From contig PBWH01000005.1 in NCBI GenBank assembly GCA_002727195.1, positions 163,353-227,352 of the forward strand: a stretch of 64,000 nucleotides of DNA, read 5' to 3'. The notes under the pieces were generated by a model. It had not been told where the DNA came from. It worked only from the letters and a program-made list of their open reading frames with translations, and ran no database searches. A program made the translations under genes and the position numbers. Below are positions 60,687 to 64,000 of this stretch, in pieces. Within the stretch, counting starts at the first letter, position 1; every line of letters starts with the position of its first letter. This stretch comes from Gemmatimonadota bacterium. GTDB taxonomy: Bacteria; Latescibacterota; UBA2968.

Positions 60687-63034
60687 GATGACTTCAGCAA
60701 CACCTGATGCGTCTCGGCCCCGTCCTCGATCTCCCCCCAATCCCACAACTGTGGGATAAATTCGACATCCGCGTACATCTCTGCCTGGTCAGCATAGTGC
60801 GGACTCCCGGGATGCCCGGAAGCCCCCAACGGCACGATCCACTTCGAGTTCGACCAATCCGAAGGATCGTGAATGTATCGGTTCACCGAAAGTCCGCTGA
60901 CCGTGTAGCGACTGTTCAGCGCGAAGCTACCGGCAAGCGGTGTGTCCCCGTCCCCGTGAACACCGTATGAAGGTGGGTTGAGCTGGTCTGCTGCCTCGGC
61001 GAACACGGAAGACAGGGGATGGGTCGGACGCATACGATGCAAGCGCCCCCAAAACCATTCGGTGATATCCGTTCCCAAGATCTCGGTCAGCGAACGACAC
61101 GCCTTCTCGAGCGAGTCCATCAGAGCATCCACCCACGACATCCCGGCCGGAAGAAGCGCGGTATCCCCACGTTCGATCGCCACGTTCGCCGCCAGCGCGA
61201 CATACCGAAGGTGACCGTCCGCCCCAGACACACCCGAAAGAAGCGTCTCCGCGTGATCGCCGAAGACGGACTCGGTCACGAGCACGATCAGGTGAGATCG
61301 CATCTCGGCATAGATCGACGGCGCAACATCCTCGCGATCCATCCGGCCGTCCCAGGCGCGCAGGTAGACCAACGCGCGATCGACGATCTCGTCGTCCGAA
61401 AACATCCCGTCGAGGGCATCGACCATCGTCCTGGCGGGCAGGGAGAGCCGCTCCGCGTGGATCGCTGCCATATCGTCGACAGTCGCTGAACCTTTACCCA
61501 ACTGAAGGATCCGACTTTGCACGCGCCGTCCCCTATACTCCGGCGTAAAGTATACCCCGACATAGTAGGGATAGTCGTGCTCGGCAACCCGTTGATTGCA
61601 CGTCACCGCGTAACCGACCTCGGGGTCGACCGCCTTGGGCAACTCGTCTTGCGGGATGTAGCCACGCCACTCGTGCTTCCCGTCATACCCCGGGACGGCC
61701 CGCCATCCGTTCGCCTCATCCCGGATCGGAATGCGCCCCTCGTGGATATAGCCGAAGTGACCCTGAGTGTCGGCAACCGCATAGTTGTTCACCCGATCCG
61801 TCCACTTCCCGAAGGCGGTGTGCAGTTCGCAGACTGAGGTCGACAGCATCGCATCCCGAACGGCGTCCACCCAAGGCGTTCCCTCGATCAACCCCGGATC
61901 GGCGACCGCCACGCCGTGTCCTTGCGACGGATCACCGGCAATCACGGGCCCGTGATGCGTGATCGTCACCTCGATCTCGACTGGCTCACTCCCTCGGATT
62001 TCGATCCGCTCGCTGAGAACTTCAGCCGTGCGCCATTCATCGTCGAACGCGTACTCACGTCCCGTGTCACCTTCTCTGAACCGCTCGACGAAGAGATCCT
62101 GCGTATCCGCCGACCCGTACGTCATTCCCCACGCCACGTGCTCGTTGTGGCAGAAGTGCATCACCCCCGGGACACCGGGAACGGTATATCCGATCATCGT
62201 ATAGGCCGGACAACTGATGTGGGCCTGGTAGTAGACACTCGGCGTGTCCAGACCGCGATGGGAATCTCCTCCAACGAGTGGCTTACCCGATGCCGTCAGT
62301 GTTCCGCTGATCGACCAGGCATTCGACCCGGCATCTGTTTCGCCTGTCCAGTTCGCATCTTCGGTGGCCTTCAGCAACTCATCCAGACCATCGAGTGGTT
62401 CGCCACGCCATTCAGCCCCGGGAGGCACAGTCACGAGATGTCCTTCGGGATACCCGGTCAGGACGCGAGCGAATGCCCTCCCTGCCTCCGGATCCGACGC
62501 CAACCGGGTTCGAAGCAGCTTGGGATCGAGCGTCCCGAGCAGCGTGTTCCGCATCTTGTAAACCGTGATGCAGTGCCAGGCTTCCCACGGCTCGGGTTCC
62601 AGATCCAACAGCTTGTATTCGATCGGCAAGCTGTCAGGGCCCGCGATGTAGGCGTTCACGCCAGCCGCATAAGCGTCCAGCATCGCCCGCGAATCGTCGC
62701 TGCACCCATCGTAATCGAGCCTGGCCGTTCGTCCCATCCCGGCCGACCTGAGAAACCGGTCCTGACTCAGCCCCGACTCTCCGACGATCTCCGACCACCG
62801 ACCCAACGCCCGGAACCGATCCGCATCCATATGCCACAGCCTGTCCTGCGCCGTCACATATCCCTGAGCGAAGAACAGGTCCGTCTCGTTCTCCGCCTTG
62901 ATGTGCGGGATCCCCCACTGGTCACGGTACACGTCTACCCGTCCACTAAGGGAGTCAAACGCCCTCTCCGAAGTAACATCGGGCAGGCAGGCCACCAAAT
63001 CTGATTCTGTGATCTTCACTTCGCTATTCTTCAC
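60683..63034 (-). CDS. Penicillin acylase-family N-terminal-nucleophile hydrolase
   Basis: 783 residues, normal for the precursor. The self-cleavage site is at Gly-Ser237 in ETDAGSNAWSISG; Ser237 becomes the nucleophile of the beta chain. The alpha chain (~1-235) holds IPHIKAENETDLFFAQGYVT and RLWHMDADR (early motifs). The beta chain has GGDSHRGLDTPSVYYQAH, HNEHVAWGMTYG (substrate/oxyanion region) and ITHHGPVI. No signal peptide is seen, so unlike classical periplasmic acylases it may act in the cytoplasm or begin at a missed start. It cleaves amides of acyl compounds such as N-acyl-homoserine lactones or peptides. The C-terminus runs into a repeat. Confidence 0.9.
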   Translation of the reverse strand: MKNSEVKITESDLVACLPDVTSERAFDSLSGRVDVYRDQWGIPHIKAENETDLFFAQGYVTAQDRLWHMDADRFRALGRWSEIVGESGLSQDRFLRSAGMGRTARLDYDGCSDDSRAMLDAYAAGVNAYIAGPDSLPIEYKLLDLEPEPWEAWHCITVYKMRNTLLGTLDPKLLRTRLASDPEAGRAFARVLTGYPEGHLVTVPPGAEWRGEPLDGLDELLKATEDANWTGETDAGSNAWSISGTLTASGKPLVGGDSHRGLDTPSVYYQAHISCPAYTMIGYTVPGVPGVMHFCHNEHVAWGMTYGSADTQDLFVERFREGDTGREYAFDDEWRTAEVLSERIEIRGSEPVEIEVTITHHGPVIAGDPSQGHGVAVADPGLIEGTPWVDAVRDAMLSTSVCELHTAFGKWTDRVNNYAVADTQGHFGYIHEGRIPIRDEANGWRAVPGYDGKHEWRGYIPQDELPKAVDPEVGYAVTCNQRVAEHDYPYYVGVYFTPEYRGRRVQSRILQLGKGSATVDDMAAIHAERLSLPARTMVDALDGMFSDDEIVDRALVYLRAWDGRMDREDVAPSIYAEMRSHLIVLVTESVFGDHAETLLSGVSGADGHLRYVALAANVAIERGDTALLPAGMSWVDALMDSLEKACRSLTEILGTDITEWFWGRLHRMRPTHPLSSVFAEAADQLNPPSYGVHGDGDTPLAGSFALNSRYTVSGLSVNRYIHDPSDWSNSKWIVPLGASGHPGSPHYADQAEMYADVEFIPQLWDWGEIEDGAETHQVLLKSS

Positions 63035-63060
63035 TCACTACTCGTCGTTCGTAATTCGGT

Positions 63061-63942
63061 TTACTGCCTCTCAAACACATCCAGTTCCCACCCCCGCCAA
63101 TAGTACTTTGTAAGGTCATCCTCCTCCCACTCCGAGTACACCTCATCCCAGGTCACCCACCCCATATGCGGCAACAACGAATCGGACCTGACCCGGTGAC
63201 TCCTCGGCTGATACCGGAAATCGAACGACAGTCGCAACCGGTCACTCAGGTTGTCCCTCCCCTGGTGCACGGTAAGGCTGTGCAGAAAGATCACATCACC
63301 GCACGAGTAGTCCCCTCCCACCCAAACCACATCTTCTTCCACATCCACCCGCCGCCCCCCTGCCCCTACGGCCTCCTTATCCTCGAGCTTGCCTTCCTTG
63401 TGAGTACCTTTCGTGACCGCCAACCCACCCAACGTCACTGGCACATCCCCCACCGGAATCCACGCCGTCCACGTCTGCTCGGACCCGCCGATATACAGAT
63501 TGTCCTGATGCGGCGGTGTCGAATGCACCGATGAGTTGGGAAAGACCACCCGGCAGATATTCCGGCTGTGGGGCAGGACCGGTTCGCCAAAGAGGGTCTC
63601 GAACGCGTTCAGGATCGCTGGTTCCAGAGCAAGCGCGTGGAAGTCTCTGACCTTTTGGATGTCGCAGTAGAAATCCTGCCAGCGAGGATCGCGACTCTCG
63701 ACGACCATCGCATCCTGATTCGCCACGGCTGCTTCCGGATCCGTACCTTCGACAAGCCACCCGTGTGCATCGCAGACCGCCAACACCTGTGACCGGACGT
63801 CGCTCACGGTCTTCGGGTCAAGCAAACCGCGAAAGAACAGAAGCCCCTCTTCTTCGGCCTTCTCGCGCAGCCACTCAGGCTCCTCCAGTAGATCCGTCAC
63901 ATCTTCAAGCGGCTCTACTCGAGCCATATCAACCATCGCCAT
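63061..63942 (-). CDS. PhyH-family Fe(II)/2-oxoglutarate oxygenase (canonical site)
   Basis: 293 residues. Metal pair His145-x-Asp147 in TPPHQDNLYIGG, distal His226 in LTVHQGRDNLSDRLR with its 2-oxoglutarate Arg, GGLAVTKGTHKEG as the G-GSH-like strand, and EEEGLLFFRGLLDPKTV at the N-terminus. RRVDVEEDVVWVGGDYSCGD is an insert typical of longer PhyH forms. It starts the minus-strand run and its stop lies 26 nt before the acylase, so the two may be cotranscribed. An ATG at 63936 (MVDMAR) is an alternative start. Confidence 0.92.
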   Translation of the reverse strand: MAMVDMARVEPLEDVTDLLEEPEWLREKAEEEGLLFFRGLLDPKTVSDVRSQVLAVCDAHGWLVEGTDPEAAVANQDAMVVESRDPRWQDFYCDIQKVRDFHALALEPAILNAFETLFGEPVLPHSRNICRVVFPNSSVHSTPPHQDNLYIGGSEQTWTAWIPVGDVPVTLGGLAVTKGTHKEGKLEDKEAVGAGGRRVDVEEDVVWVGGDYSCGDVIFLHSLTVHQGRDNLSDRLRLSFDFRYQPRSHRVRSDSLLPHMGWVTWDEVYSEWEEDDLTKYYWRGWELDVFERQ

Positions 63943-64000
63943 GCACTGTTATCGCGCGGCCTCAGGTCGCGCGCCTCTCTCTACTTACGTTCGTCTGGTT

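Noticed and set aside
1..64000. CRISPR array, insertion sequence, prophage or tRNA genes
   Set aside because: No regularly spaced direct repeats, transposase or phage genes were seen, and no cloverleaf sequence was recognised by eye. A tRNA scan would be needed to exclude short RNA genes fully.

Overview
The window reads as a GC-rich (roughly 60% by eye), gene-dense stretch of chromosome from an uncultured, probably heterotrophic bacterium. The gene content is unusual: six phytanoyl-CoA dioxygenase (PhyH) family proteins plus one TauD-type 2-oxoglutarate oxygenase, sulfatases, several sugar-acid enzymes, Gfo/Idh/MocA oxidoreductases, bladed-propeller glycosidase-like proteins and a GWxTD-domain gene. 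This style is known from sponge-associated Poribacteria and from Latescibacterota and other FCB-group lineages. I place it there only by inference: there is no rRNA gene or phylogenetic marker to prove it.

Layout. 1-8.3 kb (+): end of a DUF6785-type membrane protein, a GNAT acetyltransferase, an NHL propeller, an alpha/beta hydrolase, a mannonate-dehydratase-like enzyme, an M14 carboxypeptidase, a sulfatase and an aspartoacylase-type metallohydrolase. 8.4-11.3 kb: PhyH (-) divergent from a glycosidase-like propeller (+). 11.3-17.7 kb (-): a tight sugar-acid operon (DapA-family aldolase, HpaI-family aldolase, SDR, Gfo/Idh, tandem hydrolase) whose first gene carries an in-frame stop. 17.8-27.7 kb: a decayed cupin gene, a FabV-like reductase, the vitamin B6 genes pdxJ and pdxH, a 2,3-diketogulonate-reductase-like gene, a second HpaI aldolase, a decayed sulfatase, an unknown toroid-like protein and a PhyH. 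27.7-31.1 kb (-): a giant internally duplicated CPBP membrane protease. 31.1-35.3 kb (+): zinc ADH, DUF72, iron ADH and PhyH. 35.5-63.9 kb (-): one long single-strand run with sthA, TauD, ettA, a nuclease-fold protein, a CPXCG zinc ribbon, MDR dehydrogenases, FAD oxidoreductase, acyl-CoA dehydrogenase, aminopeptidase, a galactonate-dehydratase-like operon, ThuA, an amidohydrolase/Rieske/PhyH operon and a penicillin acylase.

The theme is scavenging. Sulfatases, propeller glycosidase-like proteins, dehydratases, aldolases and dehydrogenases together suggest breakdown of sulfated or acidic sugars. Carboxypeptidase, aminopeptidase and acylase suggest use of peptides and N-acyl compounds, and the oxygenases suggest attack on many small organic molecules. 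These functional links are inferences from family membership and gene order.

The second strong signal is gene decay. Seven loci are broken by in-frame stops, 1-nt shifts or deletions: a DapA aldolase, a cupin, a sulfatase, a reductase/DUF1593 chimera, a GWxTD protein, a UPF0045 protein and an internally deleted Gfo/Idh. This fits a genome losing accessory genes, as in a host-associated lineage, although single-base breaks could also be assembly errors. Small dispersed hairpin repeats lie in many intergenic gaps. I found no RNA genes, CRISPR array or insertion sequence.
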